Below, one piece after another: positions 12,541 to 24,193 of a stretch of 64,000 nucleotides of DNA. This stretch comes from Saxidomus purpurata (Eukaryota > Mollusca > Bivalvia > Venerida > Veneridae). Each line of letters begins with the position of its first letter. Position 1 is the stretch's first letter. Both the position numbers and the translations under genes were made by a program. A model generated the notes under the pieces. It made no database searches. It was given only the letters and a program-made list of their open reading frames with translations, and was not told where the DNA came from. Where the stretch lies: positions 17,530,351 to 17,594,350 of the forward strand of contig JAFMSR010000003.1 of NCBI GenBank assembly GCA_022818135.1, in the 5' to 3' direction.

Positions 12541-14070
12541 ACCTATCACTAAATGTGATTAATACCCCCGAAAGACTGCTTTATAAACTGAGGAAGTTCG
12601 TAGTAACAGAATACCTTGCAAAAAAAATTAAAATAGAGATATTGTTCTTGGTAATAACTCTGTAATTACTCAAGATAGAGTTATGGTTCTTGTACACTGC
12701 ACTTCCTCTCATTGTGCTGAACCATTGTATGAAGTTGTATTGCATTCCAACCAGTAGTTTTCAAATTATGCTCTGCGACAAGGAAAAGTAAAAATGGGCA
12801 ATAACTCTGTAATGAGTCAAGATAGAGTTATGGTTCCTGTGCACTGCACTTCCTTTCAATGTACTTGACCATTGTATGAAGTTAAATTGAATTCCAACCA
12901 GTAGTTTTCAAGTAATGCTCCGGACAAGGAAAAGTAACAAAGGGCAATAACTCTGTAATTAGTCAAGATAGAGTTATGGTTTTTGTGCACTGCACTTCCT
13001 CTCAATGTACTTGACCATTGTATGAAGTTGTATTGAATTCCAACCAGTAGTTTTCAAGTTATGCTCTGGACAAGGAAAAGTAACAAAGGGCAATAACTCT
13101 GTAACTACTCAAGATAGAGTTATGGTTCTTGTACGCTGCACTTCCTCTCATTGTGCTAGACCATTGTATGAAGTTGTTTTGAATTCTCAGTAGTTTTCAT
13201 GTTATGCTCCGGACAAGGAAAAGTAACAAAGGACAATAACTCTGTAATGAGTCAAGATGGAGATATGGTTCCTGTGCACTGCACTTCCTCTCAATGTACT
13301 TGACCATTGTATGAAGTTGTATTGAATTCCAACCAGTAGTTTTCAAGTTATGCTCCAGACAAGTAAAGTAACAAAGGGCAATAACTCTGTAATTACTATA
13401 GATAGAGTTATGGTTCTTGTACACTGCACTTCCTCTCATTGTGCTAGACCATTGTATGAAGTTAAATTGAAGTCCAACCAGTAGTTTTCAAGTAATGCTC
13501 CGGACAAGGAAAAGTAACAAAGGGTAATAACTCTGTAATGAGTCAAGATGGAGATATGGTTCCTGTGCACTGCACTTCCTCTCAATGTACTTGACCATTA
13601 TATGAATTTGTATTGAATTCCAACCTGTAGTTTTCAAGTTATGCTCCGGACAAGGAAATGTAACAAAGGGCAATAACTCTGTAATTACTATAGATAGAGT
13701 TATGGTTCTTGTGCACTGCACTTCCTCTTATTGTGCTTGATCATTGTATGAAGTTCTTTTGAATTCTCAGTAGTTTTCAAGTTATGCTCCGGACAAGGAA
13801 AAGTAACAAAGGACAATAACTCTGTAATGATTCAAGATGGAGATATGGTTCCTGTGCACTGCACTTCCTCTCAATGTGCTTGACCATTGTATGAAGTTGT
13901 ATTGAATTCCAACTAGTAGTTTTCAAGTTACGCTCCGGACAAGGAAAATGCAACAGACTGCCTGACCGACCGACCGACCGCCCGCTCACCCGCCCACCCG
14001 ACCGACCAACCGACCGACCAACCACCGGGTGACTCCTATATACCCCACCAAACTTCGTTTCGGGGGTATA
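12541..14070 (-). repeat. Family C element with ~145-bp tandem core (copy 1)
   Basis: On the minus strand it starts at 14070 with TATACCCCCGAAACGAAG and a CCGACC-rich simple stretch (13960-14035). It then has about nine ~145-bp units, each containing TGTCCGGAGCATAACTTGAA and GAGGAAGTGCAGTGCAC. It ends near 12541 with GGGGGTATTAATCACATTTAG. The two ends form an inverted repeat (ATACCCCC / GGGGGTAT). A short palindrome (ATCAC..GTGAT) lies at the far end. Reading frames inside are repeat artefacts. Confidence 0.85.
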
Positions 14071-14580
14071 ATTAGACAAGCTACAGTTAAGGTCCTGGTA
14101 CACTGCACTTCCTCTCAATGTCCTTTGTTTGTGTGGAAAGATTAACCAAATTCCTTTGAATACTTCTGGAGTTATGTTCCAGAGAAGTGTTATATGAAAA
14201 TTAAAAAAGGGCAGATAACTCAAACATAGAGCAAGGTACGGTTATGGTTCTTGGCCACTGCACTGCGTTTTAATGTCCTCTGTAATGTCCTCTGTAAGTG
14301 TATGCAATTTGAATCAATTCCGTTCAGTACTTAAGGAGTTATGGCCTTGGCAAGAAAATTAAGGGAGATAAGTCTGTGAGTATAGTTTAAATAAATTTCA
14401 TTGAATATTTTCATAGTTATGCTCCGGACAAAGTTGTGACTGATGGACGCACGGACCGAGCCCATTACCATATTCCCTCCGCCTTGGCGGGGGGATAACA
14501 AGTGAGCCCCCCCCCCGATGCCATATTCCCTCCACCTTGGCGGGGGGATAACAAGTGAGCCCCCCCACCCGACGAAAGCG
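14071..14580. repeat. Related repeat fragments and a 2x ~62-bp tandem
   Basis: 14090-14400 holds units like family C but of a different subtype (TTCTTGGCCACTGCACTGC, TTAAGGAGTTATGGCC). 14465-14580 is two copies of a ~62-bp unit containing CATATTCCCTCC and TTGGCGGGGGGATAACAAG. It is non-coding. Confidence 0.6.
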
Positions 14581-14880
14581 ATGTTGACTAGGCAATACAA
14601 TATGCCAAATATCTAAGCTCTGGGCCTTCCTGTTCTTGAGAAGAAGATTTTTAAAGTTTTTCCTTTTCATTGCCATGGCAACCAGAGTTCTTCATGGAAT
14701 GGAATTATTTGAACAACTATGTGCGGGGTTCATGCTACTAGGAACATCTCTGCCAAGTTTCATCAACATCGGCCTAGTGGTTTCAGAGATGTCTTTTGAA
14801 GGAAAATGTTAACGGATGTACGACGGAGGGTGAGCGATCCTAATAGCAGAAAAACCTAAAATGCAGGAGGTTCTATGAAC
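14581..14880 (+). repeat. Family A 3'-end fragment
   Basis: One family A core unit (ATATCTAAGCTCTGGGCCTT) is followed by the usual pre-end text (TTGCCATGGCAACCAGAGTT) and a degenerate GACGGAGGGTGAGCGATCC end. The 5' part is missing. Confidence 0.6.
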
Positions 14881-16723
14881 AGTGTAGAGCTAGTTCATTT
14901 AACATTGACATGTCTATGTTAAAAGGTTAAACCAACATGAAATTACTAAATCTCTAACTAACTGAAGGTAATGGGTTTGATCCAATTTACTGACTTGACT
15001 CTTCATGTGAGAAAGTTTGCAGTTTATTCAGGTTATTGAAGTATAACTGCCTGTCCATAAATAACTGAAATATTCAAATATACTGTTGCAGTTGTTGGCA
15101 TAAAACAGCTACCAAAAATCCTTACAGTTATAAAACCACAAAACTATTCATACCCTGTATTCAATATGGATAAAGCTATCTTTCGTAAGATAAATTAAAC
15201 CAGTTATGTTCAAATTTCAAGGTGAATTGGATTTCAAGCCTTTATCAATGAGGCCAAGGCAAATACACGACGAGGAAATTACTTTATTCAGACACTTACC
15301 TGTCCCATAATTTTTACCATCTGCCTTTTTTAAAAAATCAATATACTTTATATTAGATCTAGTTTTTAATATCATAAAAAAAGAAAAAAGAATCTGTTCT
15401 ATCTAAAACTGCTTACTACAGCAATTTTCTGGAAAAAAAGTAAAGAGGACTTTAACTTCCACTCCCCAATTCCCTTACATGGCCTTAGACAAGGAAGTAG
15501 AATTGCAACCTGGGATATTAAAAATACGTCATTTCTAAAACAGAAAGTTTATCTGGGCTGCTTTGTGCATTCTTGATTTTTTACCTACTATATGTTTAGC
15601 ATTTGATGGATTTGCTATAGAGAAGGTATTGTTTGGGTATTTGATAACTATCTACATAATTTGTTAGTAAAAATTAGTGAAACTCTAAAAAAAAAACATG
15701 TTTGCACATGTCTAAGTTTTGTGAACAAGCAATTATTGTAAATATTTTTCAAACTAAATTCACACCAAGAATAGGGCATAGTGCTGAAAATGATTCTGTC
15801 CAGAATGATTTTCCAAGTTTCCCCACTAGTAGCTATTTATATAATGCAAAATAATCTAAAGAATTTGTTTTAACATTGTTTAAGTTCAACGACAAAATGT
15901 GTTTATAATAGGACCAGCATGTAAAGACCAGATTTTGCAAAGTTTTCATTCTAGCTAAATTAAAAAGTCTGCCCTTCTCCGTGGTTAAAAAGTTATGCTT
16001 TATACATGGAACATTTCTGTAATTTTTTCTTGAAATTGGACGGATGCTAAATTCTACAAGTTGCCAAAATTGGATATTTGCTGATTAGGTAGAAAAGAAT
16101 TGTGACAATTTAGCTGAAAAGTAATAAAATCCCTGAAGCAGTGACTTGATCAAAATACCCAGGGCCGGAGGTTTTCTAGGCATCCCGGACCAATACAGGA
16201 ACATGCAGACCCATCCCATGCACATATGGACCATGCACAACTAGGCATAGTACTTATCACTTCTGTGAAGTATCATTAAATTCTGACCAGTGGTTTTGGA
16301 GATTTAGCGTCCACAATATTTTACTATCTCGAGCCCCTTTGACCTTGACCTATGACCGGAAACATGGACTACGCACAACTAGACATTGTACTTATCACTT
16401 CTGTGAAGTATCATTAAATTCTCACCAGGGGTTTTGGAGATTTAGTGTCCACAAGATTTTGTCTTTTGTGTTTGGGGGGAGGGGTGTATAATGAACTATA
16501 CTAAAATGCTTTTCTTATTGACAGATAAATCTAACAAATCTGATGGATTATCATTTTTTGACAATGATTATATTAATAAGTCAAAAAGGCTTTTGTGATT
16601 TACCCTATATTCAATAAGAATGAAAAAAAAAATGATTCATATATATATTTTTTGGTTGTAACTTTGATAATCTTATTCTTATCATATTACTAGTCTGCGA
16701 TAAACGTATTTCTTTCTTAAAAT
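14881..16723. other. Intergenic, mostly featureless
   Basis: AT-rich sequence with no supported gene. At 16190-16470 two copies of a ~135-bp unit occur (GCACAACTAG; TATCACTTCTGTGAAGTATC), another diverged tandem-repeat fragment. Confidence 0.5.
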
Positions 16724-17141
16724 TTAAAGTGACATTATGTGCACAAAGTGTATTTTTGGTGACAGTTTTATAAAAGCAAATTTTGGTTGCTGTGCATTTA
16801 AATGTGTTAAATTAATGATTATGCCGCATTAGTATATAAAGTTGGTGCTTTAGATATAAAAAAATCGGACTGATAAAATGATAGTTGAATGTGTCGTTGT
16901 TGATGTTGGTAGAGATTTCGGCAGTGGAAGGGAAGCAACTCCTGCATGCAGTTGTTCTTTTCTTGAATTGACTCTCCCAGTCAAATCAGAAAATCAATAT
17001 TTTGAAAGTTATTTTTTCATATTGGTAGCGGGAAGAGTTTGGTGTATTGGGTTAAAAGTTATTATTTTCTCTACACTTTTGTACACACACCATTTTCAGC
17101 TGGATTTTTACTTGAAAAAAATGCGCATAATGTCACTTTAA
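16724..17141. mobile_element. TTAA-flanked MITE
   Basis: The inverted ends TTAAAGTGACATTATGTGCA and TGCGCATAATGTCACTTTAA (complementary apart from one base) enclose about 418 bp, with TTAA at both borders. This fits a piggyBac-like non-autonomous element. It lies immediately left of the right duplication copy. The 87-codon frame inside resembles no protein I know. Confidence 0.82.
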
Positions 17142-17274
17142 CAGTCGCCTTTGACAATGTTTGAACAACTGTTGTATCCCCGGTATCTTTAATAAGAACA
17201 GAAAGGGGTTTGGTTTTTCAAAATTATTGCAAATGCTGTTCTTTAATGTGCCCTATTACTGGGGCAATATAATT

Positions 17275-17779
17275 AACAAGAGCTGTCCGTAAGACAACAC
17301 GCTCAACTATTTTGTGGGTGCTTGCTAATAAAACAAAACTTTTATCAGTATAACAGCAAAACAAAATTCTGCTGACTCTATAGTATAAACTAAGAAAGTT
17401 GATCTATCGCTAAATATTTAATTTTTAGTAAATTAATAGCTTGATACAGAATGTATCCCTGAACACTATTGCTAAGTTTGATTTAACTACCATAAGTGGT
17501 TACTAAAGTATGTGCATGATAGTAACTTACATGCAAAACTTTAACCAAATTTTTAAAGTCAAACAAGGGCCATAATTTGTATTAAATTCATACAAGAGTT
17601 ATCTGACTTGACTGTGTGGCACCCCTAAAATCATTAATGAAGTTTCAAGTCAATATCATAAGTGGTTACTGAGATATGTGCATGATAGTACCTTGCATGC
17701 AAAACTTTAACCAAAGCTGCAGCTAACGCTGACGCGACTGTAATAGCTCTCCATATTCTCCGAATAGTCGAGCTAAAAA
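17275..17779 (+). repeat. Hairpin-ended repeat, family B (short copy)
   Basis: It starts AACAAGAGCTGTCCGTAAGAC with CGCTCAACTATTT and ends TTCTCCGAATAGTCGAGCTAAAAA. It has only about two core units, against seven or more in the positional partner at 152-1620. It thus shows core gain or loss after the duplication. Confidence 0.85.
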
Positions 17780-17942
17780 TGCTAGGAAGAATGGTCTGGA
17801 AAAAGTACAGGACTTGTATGAATACTTTTACTGGTGTAATTTAAATTTTTAATATGATCCCAATAATAGTAAGTACATCTATTATGCTTAAGTTACCTAC
17901 AGTTTCAGTTGACGTAAATACTTGAAAAGTAAACATAAATAC

Positions 17943-17954
17943 TTTACATTTCAG
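17943..17954 (+). promoter_or_regulatory. Likely 5'-UTR splice acceptor of the B-box gene
   Basis: TTTACATTTCAG ends seven bases before the ATG at 17962 and is conserved in the broken paralogue. An upstream non-coding exon is inferred; I could not locate it. Confidence 0.55.
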
Positions 17955-17961
17955 TGGAGAT

Positions 17962-19707
17962 ATGGCTGTCCCAGGGAAGAAAGGATCACAGAAATTTTCC
18001 TCGACATTGTCTAAAGGGTCTGGAGAGGATTTTGATGTTTATTGTCAACCATGTGACAGGGACGATGCCCGTGTTCTAGCCACTGCTTACTGCGTAGATT
18101 GTGAGGAGCACCTCTGCGATTCATGTTTGAACCATCACAAGAAAGCAAAGCCCTCAAGACACCACAAACTCTTAGACAAGAAGAATATGCCATCCATTCA
18201 AAAGACTTCTACAACCTCTGTTCCTCTTGGACAGTCTCTTACAAAACCATGCCCTAAACATAGTCAAGAGTTCATCAAGCTCTACTGTCATAACCATAAA
18301 GCACTTCTCTGCAGTATATGTGTGACCCAACACACAGGCACATCCTGCCATGTGGATTATGTACCAAATATATCAGAGCAAATTGTGGACAGCAGGGAAT
18401 ACACAAATACCCTTAAAGCAATGGATGCTCTCTCTGAAAAATGCCAGAAAATAACAGCAGAACTAAAGGAAAGGGTGGCTAAATCTAAAGGTTCCCTGAC
18501 AGATGTTATGGAGGAAATCAAGAAGTTCAGAAAAGAAATAAATGAAAAGTTAGATATACTAGAGAAGGAAGCTGAAGATGTGGCAAAGGCTATTCTACAA
18601 GAAAATGATTCCAAACTGACGGCTGCAGAAATGATATGCGATGATGTAACCAAACCCTTAAAGGCATCTGCTGATTCCATGAAGCTACTTAACATGTCAA
18701 AACAAGCCGACATTCTCTTCATGGAACTCCAATCAGCAAAGAACCTACTTAAGGACAATGAGAAATATATTTCTCAATTGGCATCATCCGAAGTTAAAGA
18801 ATACCAGTTTGAACCGAATCAAGCAATAGGAAGCGTCTTTGAAATGGAGAAATCTATTGGCACAATAACTGAGAAGATGATGAAACTTTCAAGTTCTACC
18901 AGTACAACTGATTTAGAGTCATGGAAACCAACTCATCATGCAGAAATCTGTGTGAAAACATCCGAAGATAAGAACATATGCCACATAACTGGAATGGTTC
19001 TCCTTAACCCAAGCAAACTTATTCTTGTAGATCTGAACAATAATTCAGTCAAAATGTTAGATATTAACAAAAAATCTGTCATCAACCAACTGGTACTAGA
19101 TTATCCTTATGGTGTCACCTCTCTCTCCAGTGACCAAGTAGCCGTCACACAGACATACAAGCAGCATATACAGATTATATCAGTTTCTTCACACAAACTC
19201 CAAGTGGAACATACTCTTAAGGTATCAGGAAACTGCTTTGGTATATGTCATTACAAGGGTAAACTGCTGGTATCCTGTCGTGGGAAGCTTCAGATCTTGG
19301 ACATGAAAGGCACTGAACTAACAACGTTCCAAACAAATTCAGATGTTATGACTTATGTCACTGCCAACAGTGACTTTATCTACATAACCAACTTGACACA
19401 TCATGCAGTTCCCATGTACAATTGGCAAGGTGACCTAATTCGAAGTCATGGAGATATTCTTTCTCCAAGAGGCTTTGCGATGATGGATGACGGATCATTC
19501 CTTGTGAGTGACGGTAATGAAAGCAGGTGTAACGTAAAACACATATCTAGGGACTGTACAAACAGTAAAGTCGTTTTGAAAGATATGTGCAGCCGACCAT
19601 ATGCCCTTTGTTGGTGTGCAGAAAACTCAACACTCTATGTCAGTTATTCTCAGAATAGTAAAGATAAAAAATACATCAATTCTATTAACATTTTCAAAAT
19701 GTTGTAG
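17962..19707 (+). CDS. B-box/TRIM-like protein with coiled coil and C-terminal propeller
   Basis: A 581-residue frame in a single coding exon. Residues ~28-70 form a first B-box-like zinc module (CQPC, YCVDCEEHLCDSC, then paired His in SRHH). Residues ~98-142 form B-box 2 (CPKH, YCHNHKALLCSIC, TSCH). Residues ~150-280 are Lys/Glu-rich heptad-like coiled coil. Residues ~310-580 hold repeats with short beta segments (LILVDLNNNSVKMLD, PYGVTSLSSDQVAV, PRGFAMMDDGSFLVSDG) typical of an NHL-like/six-bladed propeller. There is no RING domain, so ubiquitin ligase activity is not supported. Such TRIM-like proteins are greatly expanded in bivalves and are often discussed as immune or regulatory adaptors; a role here is inference. 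The start is chosen because an acceptor precedes it and the paralogue has the same ATG. A broken copy lies at 2747-4013. Confidence 0.88.
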   Translation: MAVPGKKGSQKFSSTLSKGSGEDFDVYCQPCDRDDARVLATAYCVDCEEHLCDSCLNHHKKAKPSRHHKLLDKKNMPSIQKTSTTSVPLGQSLTKPCPKHSQEFIKLYCHNHKALLCSICVTQHTGTSCHVDYVPNISEQIVDSREYTNTLKAMDALSEKCQKITAELKERVAKSKGSLTDVMEEIKKFRKEINEKLDILEKEAEDVAKAILQENDSKLTAAEMICDDVTKPLKASADSMKLLNMSKQADILFMELQSAKNLLKDNEKYISQLASSEVKEYQFEPNQAIGSVFEMEKSIGTITEKMMKLSSSTSTTDLESWKPTHHAEICVKTSEDKNICHITGMVLLNPSKLILVDLNNNSVKMLDINKKSVINQLVLDYPYGVTSLSSDQVAVTQTYKQHIQIISVSSHKLQVEHTLKVSGNCFGICHYKGKLLVSCRGKLQILDMKGTELTTFQTNSDVMTYVTANSDFIYITNLTHHAVPMYNWQGDLIRSHGDILSPRGFAMMDDGSFLVSDGNESRCNVKHISRDCTNSKVVLKDMCSRPYALCWCAENSTLYVSYSQNSKDKKYINSINIFKML

Positions 19708-19899
19708 TGTACATGGAAAAGAATCAATCTAAGAAGCAATGTGTTCAGCATATGACTATACTACCAGAAAGCTTTATGGCACAGGACATTTTAAGTTATA
19801 AAAAGTATTTAGCTGATCAATTACTTTAACACTTTCTTTTACTAATGATGACCAGAAGTTTAATACCTGTCTGCCTTTGATGGCTCTAAGATCATTGTT

Positions 19900-19905
19900 A
19901 ATAAA
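19900..19905 (+). terminator. Candidate polyadenylation signal for the B-box gene
   Basis: AATAAA lies 193 bp after the stop codon, in a 3' flank that is conserved with the broken paralogue. Another AATAAA-like site lies near 20097. Confidence 0.45.
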
Positions 19906-20618
19906 TACATACATTAGTTTCTTAGAATGTCCTGTACATATGTGGTAAGAGCATAATAAACTGTATCCGTGTTTTGTTACTTTATGCCTCTTGCTACAGA
20001 CAGATATCATATAGACTGGCATTCAGTCCTTACATTAACTCCCTATGATCAAGCCCTGTTAGAATAAAAGGCTGAAAGTATTTTGCTTGGAGTTTCAATA
20101 AAATAGATTATCATCTAGCCTGGTGGCAATGCTAACACTTCTTATGCAAGTCTACCTGCAGTAAAATGTGGAAGTTTTATACATGCAAGTTGTAAAATCT
20201 TTGTAAGATGTTTTACAAATAAACTAGCACATTCTTACAAGCATAGTATTTAGAGCTTATTATTTATACAACTAAAATGACAGTATGACTTAAGTTGCAT
20301 CAGCTCACTGATGAAAACAATCTAAACCAGTGCAAGAAAATGAAGTTTGACCTACTAGCCACTCACTGCCATGAATTTTATTTGTATTAACCCTCTACCA
20401 AGAAAGTGACCAACCCCACTGGGCCACAGAGGTGTAGGTGAAACCTGATTGATAGATCAAGATGAAACGCTTAAAACTGTATAAATTGTGTTTTCCCAAA
20501 GCAATTAATAACAAAAGCTATCAGGACAGCCGCCATATACATGTACGCCTGAAGGATATGCTTTTAAGTAGTGTGGGCCCATGCTTCCCCGGCACATACC
20601 GGGTAAGAAACATTTTTA

Positions 20619-21698
20619 AACAAGAGGGCCATGATGGCCCTGTATCGCTCACCTGTCTACCATTGGCAAAAATAAAAAGGTTATTAATAGCAGAAAGGAT
20701 CAATTTTTACCTTTGGCTCATGATATCCTCTTAATAAGCCTATGTAAAATCAAAAGACCCCCCCCCAGGCAGGGTTAATTTTGACCCTGAGGTCAGGATT
20801 TGAACAATCTTGGTAGAGAGTCAATTATTGCCACATGCTGAATATCTAAGCTCTAGGCCTCATTATTTTGCTGTCTGATCATGATCTGCACTGTTGGCTA
20901 TTCAATTTTTTGCTGTCTGATCATGATCTGCACTGTAAGCTATTCATTGTATGTTGGCTGGTCATGATCTGCACTGTCAGCTTTTTATTTTTTGCTGTCT
21001 GATCATGATCTGCACTGTTTGCTATGCATTATTTAGCTGTCTGATCATGATCTGCACTTTCATAATTTAGCTGTCTGATCATGATCTGCACTTTCATTAT
21101 TTTGCTGTCTGATCATGATCTGCACTTTCTGACAAATTTCAAGGATATCTGGGCTGAAAATGTAACATCTAGAGTGTTAACAAGGTTTTTCCATATTTGG
21201 GCTGTGACCTAGTTTTTGACCCCAGATGACCCATATTCGAACTTGGGCTAGAAATCAACTTAACAACCTTTCTGACAAATTTCCAGGATATTTGGGCTGA
21301 AAATGTTACCTCTGGAGTGTTAACAAGGTTTTTCCATATTTGGGCTGTGTGACCTAGTTTTTGACCCCAGGTGACCCATATTAAAACTTGAGCTAGAAAT
21401 CATAGAAACAACCTTTCTGACAAATTGCCAGGATATTTGGACTGAAACAGTAGCCTCTAGAGCCTTAACAAGATTTTTCTATTTTTGGGCTCTGTGACTT
21501 AGTTTTTGACCCCAGATGACCCATATTCGAACTCGTCCGAGTAATTACTGGGACAAACATCCTGACCAAGTTTCGTGACAACTGAGGAAAAAATGTGACC
21601 ACTAGAGTGTTAACGAACTAAATGTGGACGGACGACGGACGACGGACATTCATCGATCCTAATAGCTCACCCTGAGCCAGCTCAGGTGAGCTAAAAAT
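20619..21698 (+). repeat. Family A element with hybrid core
   Basis: The ends are family A (AACAAGAGGGCCATGATGGCC, CGCTCACC; then GCTCACCCTGAGCCAGCTCA and GGTGAGCTAAAAA). The core differs from other copies: a single family A unit, then the seven-copy GATCATGATC array (20861-21129), then about three ~144-bp units starting near 21126, 21269 and 21414 (TTTCTGACAAATT, GACCTAGTTTTTGACCCCAG). A GGACGGACGACGGACGACGG stretch precedes the 3' end. Confidence 0.85.
20861..21129. repeat. Seven-copy array of a GATCATGATC palindrome unit
   Basis: The motif TGATCATGATCTGCACT recurs at about 20877, 20918, 20959 (slightly changed), 21000, 21042, 21077 and 21110. Spacing is 41-42 bp, then 33-35 bp. Each copy centres on a near-perfect palindrome. 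Single copies also occur in SND1 introns near 55900 and 61045. Confidence 0.9.
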
Positions 21699-21900
21699 CT
21701 GAAATTGTATGCTTTGCACAAACGTCTTATGCGAAAAATCAATAACGAGAGATAACTCAAAACCTGGGTTTCAGTTATGGTTCTTGGACACTGCACTGCA
21801 TCTTAATGTCCTCTACGACTGTATGCAATTTGAATTAATTCAGTTCAGTACTTAAGGAGTTATGGCCCGGACAAGAAAAAGTAATAAAGGGAGATAATTA
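21699..21900. repeat. Family C-like fragment between family A elements
   Basis: It contains CTTGGACACTGCACTGC and TTAAGGAGTTATGGCCCGGA, like 14230-14360. The following family A copy is inserted into this type of repeat. Confidence 0.6.
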
Positions 21901-22793
21901 AACAAGATGGCCATAATGGCCCTATATCTCTCACCTGACTACCTTGGCTATAACACAAGGGGTCATGATTCTGAAATAATTTGTAGAGTTCTACAACACA
22001 ATGCTAAGTAAAATTCCAAATACTATTCTCTACCTGTCGGTCGTGTGGATGTTCAAAGTTTTCCCTATATAAGCCTATATGAAATTAAGTGACCTCCCTC
22101 ACTCCCAGGGAGGGTTAATTTTGACCAGGGGGTCATGATTTGAGCAATCTTAGTAGAGGTCCACGAGACAATGATACATGCCAAATATCTAAGCTCTAGG
22201 CCTTGTGGTTTCTAAGAAGAAGATTTTTAAAGTTTTTCCTACATTAGCCTATGTAAAACTAAGTGACACCCCGTGCAGGGTCAATTTTGATCCGGGGGTC
22301 ATAATTTGTCCAATCTTGGTAGAGTTCCACTAGCAAATGCTACATGCCAAATATCTAAGCTCTAGGCCTTGTGGTTTCAGAGAAGATTTTTAAAGTTTTT
22401 CCTATATAAGCCTATGTAAAACCAAGTGACCCCCCAGGCTGGTCAATTTTGACCCGGGGGTCATAATTTGAACAACCCTTGTAGAGGTCCACTAGACAAT
22501 GCCATATGCTAAATATCTAAGCTCTAGGCCTTGTGGTTTCAGAGAAGAAGTATTTTTAAGTTTTTCCTATTTGTTGCCATAGCAACCAGAGTTCTGCATG
22601 GAATGGAATTCTTTGAACAACTTTGATAGAGCTTCATGCAAGGAACATCCCTGCAAAGTCTCATTAACATTAGCACAGTGGTTTCAGAGATGTCGTTTGA
22701 AGGAAATGGTTGAAGGACGACGTAGGCCGGACCCCGGCCAGTGGGTGATCCCAATAGCTCACTCTGGCACTTTGTGCCAGGTGGGGTAAAAAT
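21901..22793 (+). repeat. Family A element (copy 3)
   Basis: It begins AACAAGATGGCCATAATGGCC and ends CTCACTCTGGCAC, TTGTGCCAGGTGGGGTAAAAA. It has about four ~166-bp core units (CATGCCAAATATCTAAGCTC). The flanking text, AGATAATT on the left and AGGACAAGCTAGAGTTAAGG on the right, reads as one interrupted copy of the repeat seen intact at 14070-14100. Confidence 0.8.
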
Positions 22794-22886
22794 AGGACAA
22801 GCTAGAGTTAAGGCCCCTGTACATTGCACTTCATTTCAATGTCTTCTGTTTGTGTGTAAAGTTTAAACAAATTCTGGAGATAATTA

Positions 22887-23600
22887 AACAAGAGGGCCAT
22901 GATGGCCCTATATTGCTCACCTGAAGCATTCTAACAAAGTTGGTGGAAGACCACAAGACAATATTCACCCCAGGGGTATGATTTGAACAAACTTTGAAGA
23001 AGTTTACTAGGCAATACTTCATACTGAATATCTAAGCTCTAGGTCCTGTGGTTTCAGAGAAGATTTTTAAAGTTTTTCCTGCATAAGCTTATGTAAAATG
23101 AAGTGACCCCCTGGAGGTGTCAATTTTGACCTTGGGTCATAATTTAAACAATCTTGGTAGAGGTCCACTAGGCATTTCTACATGCCAAATATATAAGCCC
23201 TAGGTTTTGTGGTTTCAGAGAAGAAGATTTTTAAAGTTTTCCTATATAAGCCTATGTAAAACCAAGTGACCACCTCGGGTAGGGTCAGTTTTGACCCAGG
23301 GGTCATTATATGAACAATCCTTGTAGAGGTCTACTAGACAATGCCACATGCTAAATATCTAAACTCTAGGCCTTGTGGTTTCAGAGAAGATTTTTAAAGT
23401 TTTTCCTATTTGTTGCTATAGCAACCAGAGTTCTGCATGGAATGGAATTCTTTGAACAACTTTGATAGAGCTTCATGCAAGGAACATCCCTGCAAAGTTT
23501 CATCAACATTGGCCTAGTGATTTCAGAGGAGATGTTGTTAGAAGGAAATGGTGGACGGACGGACGACGTCCCCGGATGGTGAGTGATCCTAAGAGTTAAA
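22887..23600 (+). repeat. Family A element (copy 4, 3' end degraded)
   Basis: It starts AACAAGAGGGCCATGATGGCC with the CTCACCTG sequence and has about three core units. It ends in GACGGACGGACGACG and GGTGAGTGATCCTAAGAG without the terminal hairpin. Confidence 0.75.
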
Positions 23601-24193
23601 GTCATTTGCTCTATATCTTCTATCAAATTATTAAACGCAACAACATAATTCTATACAATTTAATAAATATCACAGTTCTAACTGATAATACATGCACATT
23701 TTGTATTTAATAGCAATTGACTAAAACATGTATGTAAAATTACAATGAAGTCCTAACAATACAAATTCTTCCATAAATTATGATTATGTACATGCAAATG
23801 GCAATACAGACAAAACTTACATACATTCAGATCATTTCAATAAAGTGGACATTTATTACCAAGGGAAGTAACTATGAAACATAGTTATGTACATGTAAGT
23901 TAAGTTCTGTAAAATTGAGAGAACAGGTATACAACGTTGCAAAAAGTGGATGGAGCATATTAAACTCTAAGGAAGTCTGTCTCAACTACTTTGACTTAAG
24001 GCAAATATTCTAGCTATATAGATTCAGATCTAATGTCAGTAAATTACATACTGTGCAGTCTTATCTAATTTTCTCAATTTGTATGACTATCCTGTTGACA
24101 AAATGTGAAAATTTTAATGTCAATCATGTGGGTATGTTCAAGGTATTGTATCTAGACTTTGCTTCATACCACAAATAAAACCAAAAAAAAAAT
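23601..24193. other. Duplicated 3' flank of the TMEM80/216-like gene (part 1)
   Basis: It aligns with 10256-10770 (for example GTTCTAACTGATAATACATGCA). No protein-coding feature is seen. Confidence 0.7.

Noticed and set aside
14331..14676. Overlapping minus-strand frames as coding
   Set aside because: They read through the 62-bp tandem and family A repeat text, which also occurs elsewhere in other frames.
16878..17141. 87-codon frame as a gene
   Set aside because: It lies inside the TTAA-flanked MITE and ends in its terminal inverted repeat.
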